The notes: a model not told the origin generated them from the sequence alone. DNA of 64,000 bases from Papaver somniferum (GCF_003573695.1 NC_039362.1:10546489-10610488); one strand, 5' to 3'; shown: positions 32,291 through 43,589, counted from the stretch's first letter. Numbers and translations are program-made.

Positions 32291-32554
32291 TGTAAATTTT
32301 TTTCTTAATTGTTCTTGTTTAGGTTGGAAAAGGAAAAGAAGAAAGCTCTTATTCCTCCTTCAAGACCTCCTCGTATTGGTGAAAAACTCTTGACTTCAAC
32401 ACATAGAGGGGCATACATTGTGCCGGGAACGGTCAAGATCCGTGTACCGAATGATTCTGAACCACCGTCAGAACCCAGTGATTCAGACGAGACTCCATAT
32501 GAAGACCAATCAATTCCATCTGGTAGAAGAGGTGATGATGATGATGTTGATGAA

Positions 32555-32700
32555 AGCACTCCGGCTGATGGAGGAGGTAACAATGATGATGATGATGGTG
32601 ATGAAGAAATTCCTAATGTTGGAGGAGATAATGATGATGATGATGGTGATGAAGAAATTCCTAATGTTGGAGGAGGTAATGATGATGATGATGGTAATGG
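32555..32700 (+). repeat. GAT-rich coding repeat (poly-Asp)
   Basis: A 48-bp unit encoding DDDDGDEEIPNVGG is repeated twice with a third partial copy, rich in GATGATGAT. It lies in the acidic N-terminal exon of the PMD gene. Confidence 0.85.
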
Positions 32701-35169
32701 AGATAAAGATAAGGATATGGAGGATGAAATTGTTGAATAGGAAGAGGAACAAGAAGAAGAAGGAGGAGGAGATGGAGATGAAGAACAAACTCTAGCTATT
32801 GTCCAAGCCACTGAAGCTTCAGCTTCAACCGAAACCGGAACGAGGAAGAGGGTGATCACTAAACCAGCTGATTCTCACATGCCTCCCCGTCACTTGATGG
32901 TTACACTGGAACCAGGTGAGCCTCCAAGGGGAACCCCAAGAGATGGTGGAGAAGTTCTTTTTGGATACAAAGACTCTTGGGCATGTACGATCCATAATAC
33001 TATCGTAAGTAATCTCAATCCGTCTTTGTTCTTTATTCAAGTGTGTAACTATCTTAAATTTTCGTCAAATGTTTGAATTTCTTTTCATTTTGTTTTTTTG
33101 GTATTTAAGATCACAGGCATGTCGTCCGTCTCATGAGGCGCCAAGCTTCGTGTTCAGTGACTAATACTTGGGATCTTGACAAGGAATGTGAGGAGGTGAA
33201 AGTGATTGTCAAGAACTCCGGGTTGTGGCCTGCGGTGGAGAGTTCGAATATTGATCATGATAAAGTTACTGTATCTGCATTCTGTGAGAGATTCTACGGA
33301 GAGACTGATACAATGTTATTCCCATTCGGTGAGATGGCGATAACTCCCGGTGATGCTCAAAAAATTCTAGGCCTCCAGGTTGATGGAAAAGCAGTCACCG
33401 AGGGATTGAATAATAAGTTTATTTTCAAGGATATTTACAAATTGAGCCAGAAATTATTCGGTTGGAATCAGGTTGAGACGGAGTCTGTTATTGAGATGAA
33501 GGATGGTCGTCTAAGCAAGAAGTTTAATCTGAAGAAGTTGAGGGACAAATTGTGGGAGACAAAGAAAATCTTTGATAACGAAGGAAGGGTGAACCCGGTG
33601 CGAATCAATGCTACCGCGTCAGCTTATTTGCTATACGTCCTGGGCAAATGTATCTTCCCCGACAGTTCCGGAAGCTTGGTCGAGGCCAGTTACTTGCAAT
33701 TATTGGATCCCTTAGATAAGATGCGTGAGTATTCTTGGGGTACTGCGGTGGTCGCCTTCTTGAACAATGAGTTGACAAAATGTTCTAGGGCACTCACTAA
33801 GCAAGTTAACGGAAACACATGTCTCTTACAAGTAATTTAATTGTCTGAATCATTTGTATTTGCAAAATTCTCGTAAGATAAGATTTTTACTAAACTTTTT
33901 TTTTTGTATAGGTTTGGATATACGAGCACTTCCCTTCTTTGTTCAAAACCAACTCCTACGTAAAATTGGATGAAAGTGTTGCGGTTAATAAGCCAAGAGC
34001 GTAAAGGTACAATTTTAAGGGTACTCATGATAAGGAAATGCCGCAACAACTTATCAAACTCCGAAACTCCATCGAAAAATTGACTGCAGAGGAGGTGATA
34101 TTTGATCCGTATCGAGATGTTATAAATCAAGGTTTAATCCAAAGGAGAAATGAAGTTGTTGCATTATACTATGGACCCTTGATGACTACGTTTGATGGAT
34201 ATTCAATGTACGATCCACATCGGGTAATGCGACAATTGGGTTACGTCCAGGAAGAACCTCATTTCAATGAAGAAAAGTCGTTCTTTACTGTGAAATGGCT
34301 GAATGCACCACATCCCAAAAAACTACTAACGTCTCTTACGATCCAGCGCCAGTTCAAAAACATTGGGACAACAGACGTGGCCGTAAAATCGATGTGAGTC
34401 TTTTGGACGAGGTGACCACCGGTCATGAAGCCACTGAGAAATACATGGTGTGGTACTTGGGTTAGGCTTGTCCTACTGTGATTAGGGAAATGACTGCTGA
34501 AGAACTAGCTCGTAAGAAGAAGATGGAATCGAAAGACCCAACAACAATGCTTAAGTTCTTTGTAAGTATTTTAGAGTTGCTCTTACTATTTTAAGATTGA
34601 TTGCATTACCGAATCATTCGATTAATTGTTTGTTGTTTAGTTGAAAATAGAAGGACCAGTTGAAGACCTTTGTGAGGGTGTTGTGTTGCGCGAAAGACAG
34701 AGGAGAGCCTTTGTCGATTGAAGAGCAAACCAAGCATATTGACTATGCTTGCAATGTTGACAATAAGGATGCCCATATATTGGTCAAGCAACTTGAGGTT
34801 CAAGTAAAGGCGGAAGAAAAAGCTAGGAGGGAAGCACAATCCATGATGAAGGCTGATAAAAAGAGGACTCGTAGTGCTCGTGGTGGTGAAGGTAGCAGCA
34901 GTGGTCGTGGTGGTGAAGGTAGCAGCAGTGGTCGTGGTGGTGAAGGTAGTGTTCTAAAACGGAGCCGTGTTCGTGGTCGTGGTTGTGGTCGTGGTGAATG
35001 AATGCTTTCCCGGTTTATTTATTTATGTTGTGGTGGACAAATGTTTAAGTTAATGGTGTGGAAAAATGTTTTTTTTAAGGTTTATGGGACATGTTTTCGT
35101 ATTTTGGACAAAAAGTGTTGGATTTCTAGTTGTTGAATGAATGGTTTGTTTAGCTACGTAAAGTTTAAA

Positions 35170-35605
35170 TACATATGCCGGCATGCTTCTTTTAAGTTAC
35201 ATTGTCGACTGTCTCAGGGCCGGCAAGGTTGTGAATTGTCAGAGTGCCGTCCCTGACAACGAAAATTGTATAGTTACCAGGGTCGGCAAGGTAATACGAT
35301 TCCAACCTAGCCGGCTGTTTACTCGCCGACAAGGTAATATGTTACCGACCATGCCGGCTATTTGTGGCAAAAAAACCTTCTCCTGATGCCTAAAATCATA
35401 TAAGGTCGGCATGGTAACAGAATTCTTACATTGTCGGCTGTTTATTAGCCGGTAGGGTAGTATGTTATCGATCCTGTCGGCTATGTGTGGCAGAAAAACC
35501 TTTCTCCTGATGCCTAAAAATCTTATCAGGTCGGCATGGTAACAAAATTCATACCTATCCGGCTGTTTATTAGGTCGGCATGTTGGAGAAAACAAACCTC
35601 GTCGG
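35170..35605. repeat. Spacer with GCCGGCAAGG hairpins between the PMD and Myb/SANT-like genes
   Basis: Units such as TCGGCAAGGTAATACGATTC...GCCGGCTGTTTA recur every 40-70 bp, each followed by AAAAACCTT(T)CTCCTGATGCCTAAAA in two near-identical copies (about 35370 and 35495). They give way to the downstream gene's promoter. Confidence 0.8.
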
Positions 35606-35683
35606 CGGATTCAAAATTCAAATTTTTTGCAAGTGCATTTACTTGTACTTGGGCACTATAACGGCCAAATTTGGCCACCATCC

Positions 35684-35690
35684 TATAAAT
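35684..35690 (+). promoter_or_regulatory. TATA box of the Myb/SANT-like gene
   Basis: TATAAAT lies in CATCCTATAAATACACTAC, about 105 bp upstream of the ATG at 35793. The palindromic CCAAATTTGG is just before it. This is a well-formed core promoter, in keeping with an intact gene. Confidence 0.65.
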
Positions 35691-35792
35691 ACACTACTTC
35701 TCTCTACAAAACAACCTACAAATAGTTCGATATACTATCCAAAGCTCAAATCATCATACAATCCATCTAACTCACCCAATAGCTAAACAAGA

Positions 35793-36301
35793 ATGACTTC
35801 ATTTGATTCAAATGAAGATTTGGCAATCACAAAAGCATGGTATGCGGAAAAACAACTTAGACGTCAATCCTCCGAAAGGGTGGATTCCACAACCTTTTGG
35901 GATAGGGTACACAACAAATTTATCCAAGACTTTGAGAATCCAAATGCAAGAAGTGTTCAACAAGTGCATGAGAGGCACCTAGTCATTGAAAATGCGATAC
36001 TTGCATTTGTAGCTCTCCAACCTCGGATTTTTAACACTCTCCCCTTCACCTTGTCCATTGCACAATTTGTGAGTATTTTTGTGGTTTGTTTTACGTGATC
36101 CATGTTTTTTTATCTTCCAATGAAACACCACTAACAAATGTAAGTTTGTTTTTGTAGCACGAAGTCGTGAAAGCGCGCTACTTGGAGGCAAAGGGGGAAG
36201 CATTCGCGTTCGATGCAAGCTATCACTTCTTGGCCGAAAGAATCCCGGAGGATAACCCGGACTACTTGGATGCGGTATCTTCTTCGTCGGAGGAAGATTG
36301 A
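35793..36301 (+). CDS. Myb/SANT-like (trihelix-type) protein, intact transposon-borne gene
   Basis: Exons 35793-36068 and 36158-36301 (GT at 36069, AG at 36156-36157) join in phase to 139 residues, MTSFDSNEDLAITKAW... to SSSSEED. The pattern (E-D-L-A-I-x-K-A-W, F-W-x-R-V-x-x-K-F, a late aromatic-rich helix and acidic tail) resembles the Myb/SANT-like proteins annotated as glutathione-S-transferase-T3-like or PIF/Harbinger accessory proteins in plants. Those bind DNA or partner a transposase. The first SANT tryptophan is replaced near the start by Phe. It has its own TATA box, clean splice sites and no stops, unlike the broken PMD gene 0.8 kb upstream on the same strand. Function as a DNA-binding partner for the palindromes is inference. 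Confidence 0.75.
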
Positions 36302-36514
36302 TGGTTTTAGAAGTTTTAGTGTAGGTTTTGTGGGTATATCTCTATGTAAGCCCTCACGAGACTATAACTCGTCCACTAGGGTCGCCTAGGGGTTCAAAGG
36401 CTTGATGCACATGCTAAGTGCATTCGTTTTTATGTTTCAATCAATGTAGTAACCAAAATTGCATGAATAAAGTGAATTACATCTACCCATATTTTGTTTT
36501 CTGTTTGGTATAAG

Positions 36515-36830
36515 TACAGGTCGGCAAGGTTATAAATCCTTATCATGCCGGCTAAAAGGTCAGCCGACAGTGTTATAAATTATGTGATGCCGACTTTACG
36601 ATAGCCGACATGGTAGGAAATATTTACATGCCGACCGTAAGATTGTTTCCCAAGATAGTCGGCGTGTTCTTCATCCGAGGACCATGTCGGCCGAATACTG
36701 GTTGGCAGCTTATTCAAATTGGCACTGCCGGCCGAAAACTGGTCGGCAGCTTATTCAACATGGACCTTGCCGGCCGAAGATTGGTCGGCACCTTATTCAA
36801 ACCCTTACCTTGCCGGCCTTGTGCATTTTC
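36515..36830. repeat. GCCGGC palindromes and a 41-42-bp tandem repeat near the right end
   Basis: Three tandem units beginning CCGAATACTGG (36691), CCGAAAACTGG (36732) and CCGAAGATTGG (36774) share GGTCGGCAGCTTATTCAA. They are preceded by looser TCGGCAAGG/CATGCCGGC hairpins. This is subterminal DNA of the 5.8-kb element. Confidence 0.85.
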
Positions 36831-37093
36831 AAAACCAAATTTTTGGTCGAAATCGAACTCTTAAGACAGATGAAAGGTTTTAATCTACTGAATTCATAAT
36901 TTCAAATTTTTAATCTAAACTCAATTAATTAACCTAATCAGAATTTTAGTGTTAATTAACCAAGGACATATTAGCCATTTAGAAGATATAAGGTTAAGGG
37001 GTGGCTTGGTTTTATTTCATAATGACCAGATTTTGTTTTATTGGGTAATACACCAGTTAGTTTGAGTATACCCGAATCTCGCCAGCTTAATTA

Positions 37094-39425
37094 CGTTTCA
37101 GAAAAAAGAAAGAAAAAAAAATTGCAGCTAAATCCATTACGATCGAGCAACTGATCAACTATGATCTTAAATGTCAGTGTTAAACGTCATTATACAACAG
37201 TGATTTGCACACCTGTTGTGTGGACAGAAAATCATCTTACCACGTGTTCGCATGGCAAGCTATGAATATAGGAAAGCTAAGTTTGTGGAAACACGGAATA
37301 TACTCTTTGATCACATGTCCATGGAAAGATATATTATGGTTAAGGATATTAGTCGAAATAGTAGAGAATCTTTTTATAGATATGGTTTGATTGATGGTGA
37401 AATAGAATATACTAATTTTGAAATTTTCAAAAAGATTCTCTATTATTTTGGTTTGGGATCTCACCTTGAGTATCAAGGAGTATCTTTAAACAATTTAGAA
37501 AGGTTCTATCTATTTTCCACCCACAATTTTTCTTTTTGCCATCTTCATCAAAATTTTTAAAGGGATTCCATTTTTGATCATACTTGTTCCTATTTACTAC
37601 CTATAATAGTTAAATTAAATTTGACTCTCTGTTGATCTCCATTTTGACTAAAAACCCATCATATAATCATTAACCCTAGAATACAATTAGGTTTAATTAG
37701 TATATTACAATATTGAAGTAATAAATGGTTAATATAGTTGATTAATCCTCTGAAGAAGAAGTTAGCTAGTGGCGACCCCCACTATCTTAATTTTGTTTAA
37801 ATCGATAATAAACCAATCAATCAAAAAGTAATACGAACATAAACAAATTAAACTTGGTGATTTTACTATCACCATGGAAGTAAATCATTTTTATTTCCTC
37901 GCACTTCTAAAATTGTATATATTTCATCCTTTCTTTTCGTAGTGGATGTATTATTCTTTGAGAGCTAATTACTTTTACATATATACAAAAAATTATTCAT
38001 GCAAACAAGCAGGATAACTCAGTCGGCCGAAATTGGACGACCAAAAAATCAGTATTCTTTTTTCTTTAACTCGTTCCTAGATTGACCACTACATATGCCA
38101 ATAATCGTTCAGTAATTACCGATTGAACCGTTCATCCGTAGACAAACTATGAAATCTGATTATTTTTCTTAATGCAATCGTTTAAAATCGATTCAACCAT
38201 TCTAACACAAATCGACCTAAATGGAGGCCTAGTTATTTATCACTAGTACAAACAAATTCAAATTTAAACTTAATTTTTATATGAAATCGCACATTACAAA
38301 ATTATAATTAGGTTAATTAACTGTTTTTGGATGTCGGATTTGTTTAAGCATTCCATACTTTTTTTTGGAGTCATCTTTTAGGTATAAAATAAAAATTAGA
38401 AAAGAGTGAAGGTGGTGACTGGTGGGAGAGATGGAGTATAAGAAGGTGCTCATGAGAGATTAATCTGTAATTTAGGGTTTTTTAAAATTTAGTTATCGAG
38501 ATTATTTTACTATTGGGTGAAAATCTAAAGTCAACAAGTAATATTTAGGATCTACGGGAAAATATATCAGTGGAAAATAAGTGGGGGTGTCAATTAATGA
38601 GCGTGGCAAACAGGAAAAGTGTGTGTGGTAAATAGGCGGAACCCTAAGAAATAAGATTTCATCACATGTTCAAATTACTCATTATGTCAACATCCTTAAC
38701 TTTGCGATTTCGCAAACCCAATTTCTAAATCACACAAACCCTAAAACGTATGTGAATTAAAGATATCAGTTTTTCCTATTGGAACAGGTTCCACCATGAC
38801 TCTTAAAACAAGTTAGGATTGGTTATAGCTTGACTCCTAATATAGGTAGGGACATTTCTACCTTGACTCCCAACATAATCTAGGGTCGGTTCTACCTTGA
38901 TTCCCTGTATAGGTTAAGATTGGTCCAACCTTAAGATCTTCGATGAAAACCGGATCTTCAATCCCATTGATTTCCTTTCAACTATGAAACAATTTCGTAC
39001 ATCTATTTCCTTAAACTCATTTAATTAAACGTAGTTTTCCATACATGAAATTAGACCTATGTACACTACAAAATCTAGTAATGAGTTATAAAGATTATGT
39101 TGATGTCGCAATTACGAAATTCAAAATATAAGCATCATACTTCGTAATTCAATATACCAATATAAAGTACTTATCACTATTGATATATTGTTCCTTGATA
39201 CTTTGATCACAATATGATGATCAAGTTTCTTATAATAGAGTTTCATATATATAACTTCGCATGTTATGTTTTGAATCTGAAACGACTTGAAAGGTTGCGA
39301 TATAGAAATGGAAACAAGTATAAGAAATCTTGATATCTTGAGAATACAAGTATTACTGTGAAAACCTAAAGATTTCGAAGACGTATCGACATCAACGATA
39401 ATATCTTCCACTTGAGGTTAGTCAT
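37094..39425. other. Intergenic DNA; one unrecognised open frame
   Basis: A plus-strand frame at 37216-37560 (114 residues; HMSMERYIMVKDISRNSRESF, FEIFKKILYYFGLGSHLEYQ) has protein-like composition but no motif I recognise. It may be a fragment of a host or element gene. The rest is AT-rich without genes. Three copies of a CTTGACTCC(C/T)-type phrase (AGGTT(C/G)... TTGACTCC) occur at 38795-38920. Confidence 0.35.
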
Positions 39426-39429
39426 GGTT

Positions 39430-40008
39430 TGTTGTTGATGTCGATACAACAAACCATCTTTGCTCTTTGTTATTTTCTTTTTTATTTGGTGGCCCATTCC
39501 AAACTCGGTTGTCTTTATTTTTATTTCGGTTCTAATTATCAGGTTGAGGTACTTTCCTTAAATATTTATTCAGTAAATTTATTCCTATGGACTAATAAAA
39601 AGAAACAAACAAAACAACAATAAACCATTTTAATCTTGGGAAGATTAGGCTTGCTAACACCCTTAACAATAAACAAAGATACATAAATACCACTGGGCTA
39701 TATGAAACCACAAATTTATTAATCTTTGAAATTTTGAAATTTTCTAAATTTTTCCCCTTTCGTTTTGATAACTAATATAAGTCGTCTTAAAAAATATCTA
39801 GAGTACTTTCGATTCCCATATTTGGTTCCAAAATTTTCGTTGTAAGTGAAATCCTTATAAAGAGAATGATGCTCGTCATCAACCAACTTTGAAGCCGGTC
39901 CAATCACAATTTCTTTTGACGGATAACAAAATGTTGGAACATAAATTATCTCTTTCTCGCATTTTACAACTGCCCGGTGAAGAATACTTTTGTACTTGTT
40001 GTTATTAA
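39430..40008 (-). pseudogene. DMR6-like dioxygenase, copy 3: last exon remnant and 3' flank
   Basis: 39728-40008 on the minus strand aligns with exon 4 of copy 2: NNNKYKSILHRAVVKCEKE, CYPSKEIVIGPASKLV and YKDFTYNENF. The 2-oxoglutarate-binding Arg-x-Ser (ERFS) is changed to EIIY. A deletion and frame change follow after FTYNENF. Exons 1-3 are absent. At 40008 the homology stops mid-exon and a LINE fragment begins. The 3' flank (39450-39720; GAGGTACTTTCCTTAAA, CTTGGGAAGATTAGGC) matches those of copies 1 and 2. Confidence 0.88.
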
Positions 40009-40160
40009 GAACGAGAGTAAGGGCTGTATGCAGTTGACCAATTTTTTTGAGATGATTTTATAGGTGACATTACATAACCCTATAAGTATAAATTGTGATG
40101 GTTTAGATAGATCATTTATTTTGGGGATTAAAGTTAGTTCAGGTGTATTGATGGTGGCTT
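40008..40160 (-). pseudogene. LINE reverse-transcriptase fragment joined to dioxygenase copy 3
   Basis: The minus-strand reading NTPELTLIPKINDLSKPSQF, LIGLCNVTYKIISKKL, then NCIQPLLS is the conserved plant L1 polymerase segment (N-x-T-x-x-x-L-I-P-K ... I-S-L-C-N-V-x-Y-K-I-I-S-K). Only about 50 residues survive. It abuts the dioxygenase exon without spacer. Confidence 0.8.
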
Positions 40161-40659
40161 TTTGACAAAAGGTAAAACAATCATTTTGGTGAGTTTTCAG
40201 ATCAGGATAAAATGATAATATTACACTACAGGGGTAAAACAATCATATTATAAGTTAATGTGAAAATGGTCATTTACGTGCATATTCATCAAGTTTGGGA
40301 CTAGGAGAAAAATGGTCATTTACGGAAAATCGAGCGCAAAAGGACAAACGATCATTATGGTATTTCTCCCTGAATATTTCGTTGTCAAAATTTTCTAGTG
40401 CTACGTTCCCCAGTTGAGCTCCTATAAAGCTTACTTAACATCCATGTTCGTTTTCAGTTGGACAACATCGATTCACTGAAGTGTCTGATCATGCATGAGG
40501 GTACCTGATCAAGATCATCATAACTATGTTAACAAGACCAGGTAGTTACCATGCTAGACACGAGGATAATAAAACTTAACGATTTTGAGTCAACACACAA
40601 AATTTGCTTAGATTATTCAATTTTGTGTCAACACACAGAATTTGCTTATTTCACTAAAT

Positions 40660-40810
40660 TTTGTGGAGATTGATCTCTCGAATCTAAAATACTCTAGTGT
40701 AGTACATTTGTTTAGGATGTAGAATCGTTTCTCATCAACCTACCCCATTTTACCGTTTTCAGCAGAATCATTTTTTACTCACAAACATGAAGCTTCATGT
40801 AGAGGATAAA
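40660..40810. repeat. Dispersed repeat shared with 17056-17180
   Basis: Shared strings include GAGATTGATCTCTCGAAT(C/T)TAAA and ACATTTGTTTAGGATGTAG, followed by CAGCAGAATC(A/G). It may be part of the LINE 3' region or of another repeat. Confidence 0.55.
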
Positions 40811-40839
40811 TACTGAGGGAGTTAAAAAATGTACCATTT

Positions 40840-41178
40840 CTATGAGTTGTGTTTGATTTTTTCCCAGAAAGCTTTGAAAAACTTACTAGTGAGGCACATT
40901 AGCGTGGTAAAATTTGAAAAAAAATGTATCCATCCAGACCTGGAGCATGCTCAGAGCCGTTGGAGAATATGGCTTGTTCGATCTCAGTAGTAGTTATATT
41001 CGATCCCTATTAGTGAGGCACATTAGCGTGGTGTTAACCCTGGGGTTATTTCCGTAAACACGCTTTCGTCTATAACAATATATTATGTGTCGATCAGTGA
41101 AGTGATCGAAATTAGTCCGATAATGGCATCCTTGTATATAATCCAGTTATTTAGTAGGTCTTGAAGTTGTTATATGTT
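40840..41178 (-). mobile_element. LINE ORF2 part, left of the CACTA insertion
   Basis: On the minus strand: NNWIIYKDAIIGLI, then ITTTEIEQAIFSNGSEHAPG-LDGYIFF (usually A-P-G-P-D-G) and FFKAFWEKIKH. This is the zone between endonuclease and polymerase of an L1-type ORF2. It continues from the endonuclease half at 57872-59000 once the CACTA element is removed. Several stops are present. Confidence 0.7.
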
Positions 41179-41189
41179 CACTACAAGAA

Positions 41190-41800
41190 AATTCGCCATC
41201 AGCGACGAATCTCGTTGTCGCAGAATATCCTGATTTCGTCGCTAATCATTTTTACTGACCAAATGTTTTTGTCGGCCAAAACGTCGGTAATAGTGCGTCG
41301 TAGAATGTAAACAGCGACTAAAAATACAATATCCTCGCTATATTTTTCACACCGACCAAAATTGATTTGGTAGCTGAAAAAACAGTTTCACCGACTTGGG
41401 GAAAAGTTGTTGCAGATTAGAATCTTTTGGCGACGATGAATTTTCATCGCGGAATAAAAAGATTTTGCTACCAGATTTATTTTGTCGGTAAATAAAATCC
41501 TATTGCGATGAAATATGTTGCAGCTAAAATCGAACTACCAGCGACAGTACATCTTGTTGGGAAAGATTTCACTTTAGCGACATCTGAATTTTGCAGCCAA
41601 AAGGACATGCGACCAATTTAAAATGGTCGGAGAATGTAACAATTTGGCGATATAACAAAAATGGTCATAAAATGTAACAATTTGGCGATATAACAAAAAG
41701 TTGTCGTAAAACGATTTTATTTCAGCGACCAGTATTGTTATCGACAACTACGATTTTTGGCGACAAAACAAGGACCCAAGGATATAACACCTTTCATTGA
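41190..41800. repeat. CACTA 3' subterminal repeat region
   Basis: Around 20 copies of GCGAC/GTCGC-type motifs (TCGTCGCTAATCA, CAGCGACTAAAA, TTGGCGAC(G/A), AGCGACCAGT) in both orientations. One 29-bp phrase (AAATGTAACAATTTGGCG...) is repeated in tandem at 41632 and 41660. Such motifs bind the tnpA-type protein in En/Spm. Confidence 0.85.
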
Positions 41801-41996
41801 TTTAATTTAGTAAACTAAAACATTTGAAAGCAACTTAATTGTAACAAGGATTCATTTAACATATATAACTAGAACAACTGTTTACATAAAACATGACAGC
41901 AAACATAGAAACAAAAAACATAGAAAGAAAAGCTCCAATTTAACAGAGTTCTCTAACACCTACAGAAGCAACGGAAAAACAACCTATAAGATGAAG

Positions 41997-43583
41997 TTAC
42001 TCATTACTGGGTATTTCGATGCCTTTTGCACGCAACAATACCTTCAATCTTGACCAGACACTGCTGTTTTGCTCTAATTTCTCCAAGCGTTCCTTCCGAT
42101 CTTGAAGTGTTTCAATCACTATGTCCTTTTCCTTCAGCCTTGCGAGCAATTCTTCATTTTCCCGCCTCAATAACGCCGCAGAGGAGGAAGAGTTATTAGG
42201 CTTTGGTCCGTAACCTAGTCCTTTGACATATCCTGATCTGGATCCAAGTACTTGTTCACATATCTGTGCCTTAGTTAGTCGCTCAGATTCTTCTTTGTTA
42301 GCCTGTTCCTCTAGGAGATCCATCATTTCATCCTACAGGAGTGAAAATAATAAGTCAGTGTTGGGTGTACAAGATAATTATGCATCAATTTCTTTAAATG
42401 AAAATTCATCGATCTTCAGTGTAGATAATTACGTATTTCGATTCTGCCACTTCATTAATCCACCCTTTCTTCTCACTCCAGTGTTTGTCATGGAATAACT
42501 TGATTGGATTATTTTTTGGTGGTTCTTCAGGTTGTTCTTGTGATGGTTCTTGCAATTCTTCTTGTGACGGCTCTTGCAGTTGTTGTGGTGGTTTAGCTGG
42601 GGTCTTTTTCTAATCCATTTCAAATAAAAGCAAATTAGAGCATTCAACGGCAAGAACTAGCAAGGCTTCAAGTTTTCAATCAATACGGAACTACACATTC
42701 AAATGAAATATAGAATAATTCTGCACCTTCACACCCAGCTATATGCTACTTCATGCATAAAAACCTCAAGGTTGAACTGATACAAAATGCAAAATTATAC
42801 AAAACAACGTACCGGCTTAGGACCACGACTAATAAACGATCGAGATCCTCCCCGATGGAGAAATTGAAGACAAGCCCTACTTTCAGCATTCTTAGCAGAT
42901 AATTTCTGCACAATAGAAGATTAAAATAAAAATGTCAAACCAAAGAACACAACTATGCCTGACCAAAGAGAGTATGTTCGCACTTTAGTTAGACAGAACT
43001 ACTGATTATAAAATTAGTTTGTCTGGAATATCAAGTAACAGTACAAAGAAATTCAAACAAAAAAATAAAAAATATATTTTGATACACCGAAGGAATTAAA
43101 CAAAGTTATCATACCTGAAATTCTGGTGTATTGAAAAGTTGAGTACACAGATAATTCCAATCTTCTTCCGAGAGGTTAGGGAACTCTGCTTGTGCTTTGG
43201 CTAGTGATCTTGATTTTTGGTACTGTAGGTGAAGATCATATATGTAGTCTGCATACCTTCTCCCCATATTGTGATTCAGGAACTTACAGACATGTGGCGC
43301 AGAGATGTCAATGTCAAATTTGTTCTACATGGCATAAAAAACAAGAAATAAATAAATCACTGGATTTCTTTCTATGCGGCCAAAAAGAAAATTAAAAATA
43401 AGTTAAAATCTTCATAGAATACAAATATAACTCACCAACAGGTAGGGAAACAAAGCTTTTCTGTCGTTCACTGGAATCTTGCTCCATTTCTGAACTTGTA
43501 AAGGAGCGAATTGGCGCACTATACATCCACATTCACTAGAAAGTTTCTGTGCGTTTTCATCAGTGGGTTTTCCATCTTCTTCT
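41997..43583 (-). CDS. tnpA-like protein of the CACTA element (plant Ptta/En/Spm transposase family)
   Basis: Exons on the minus strand: about 43436-43583, 43115-43324, 42813-42905, 42433-42609 and 41997-42332, with GT-AG junctions. Signature pieces: [24 protein letters not shown]...[33 protein letters not shown], and [21 protein letters not shown] Leu/Glu-rich coiled coil ([20 protein letters not shown]) ends the protein. This order is that of the Ptta/En/Spm family, whose members bind subterminal repeats and aid excision. The start is uncertain, because a TAA lies in frame just before 43583 and a further 5' exon may exist. I see no stop inside the listed exons. Confidence 0.7.
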
Positions 43584-43589
43584 TAGACG

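Larger units (their letters stand above)
31578..35001 (+). pseudogene. Plant mobile domain (PMD, aminotransferase-like) gene, broken
   Basis: Exon-like blocks: 31578-31724 (MDPPRRKATRMKDANRK), 32322-33003 (Asp/Glu-rich), about 33116-33831, 33912-34562 and 34641-35001. The PMD core is clear: AFCERFYGETDTMLFPFGEM then AITPGDAQKILGLQVDG, YSWGTAVVAFLNNELTK, and across a splice CLLQ|VWIYEHFP, matching the family pattern F-x-P-x-GE-M-x-(I/V)-T-L-x-D-V-x-x-L-L-G-L and L-L-Q-x-W-x-Y-E. Breaks: TAG at 32738-32740, TAA at 34002-34004, a frame change at an A-run near 34318, and a TAG in WYLG*ACPT near 34465. The C-terminus has RGG-type repeats (34880-35000). PMD proteins are mobile-element derived; host MAIN/MAIL1 members act in silencing and genome stability. 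Confidence 0.8.
31303..37086. mobile_element. 5.8-kb TIR element carrying plant-mobile-domain and Myb/SANT-like genes
   Basis: The ends form imperfect inverted repeats of about 45 bp. Left CGGCGAGATTGAGGTATACT..., right reversed TGGCGAGATTCGGGTATACT..., both continuing CAAACTAA(T/C)TGG(G/T)GTAT. TTAATTA flanks both sides (31296-31302, 37087-37093) as the probable target duplication. Cargo: a broken PMD gene (31578-35001, +), an intact two-exon gene (35793-36301, +) and GCCGGC palindrome arrays in the intron and spacers. No recognisable DDE transposase. Plant mobile domain genes are known in Mutator-like elements; the superfamily here is therefore inferred, not shown. Confidence 0.75.

Noticed and set aside
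32305..32859. 184-codon minus-strand Ser-rich frame
   Set aside because: It is the complement of the Asp/Glu-rich PMD exon. GAT repeats read backwards give long Ser tracts without stops.
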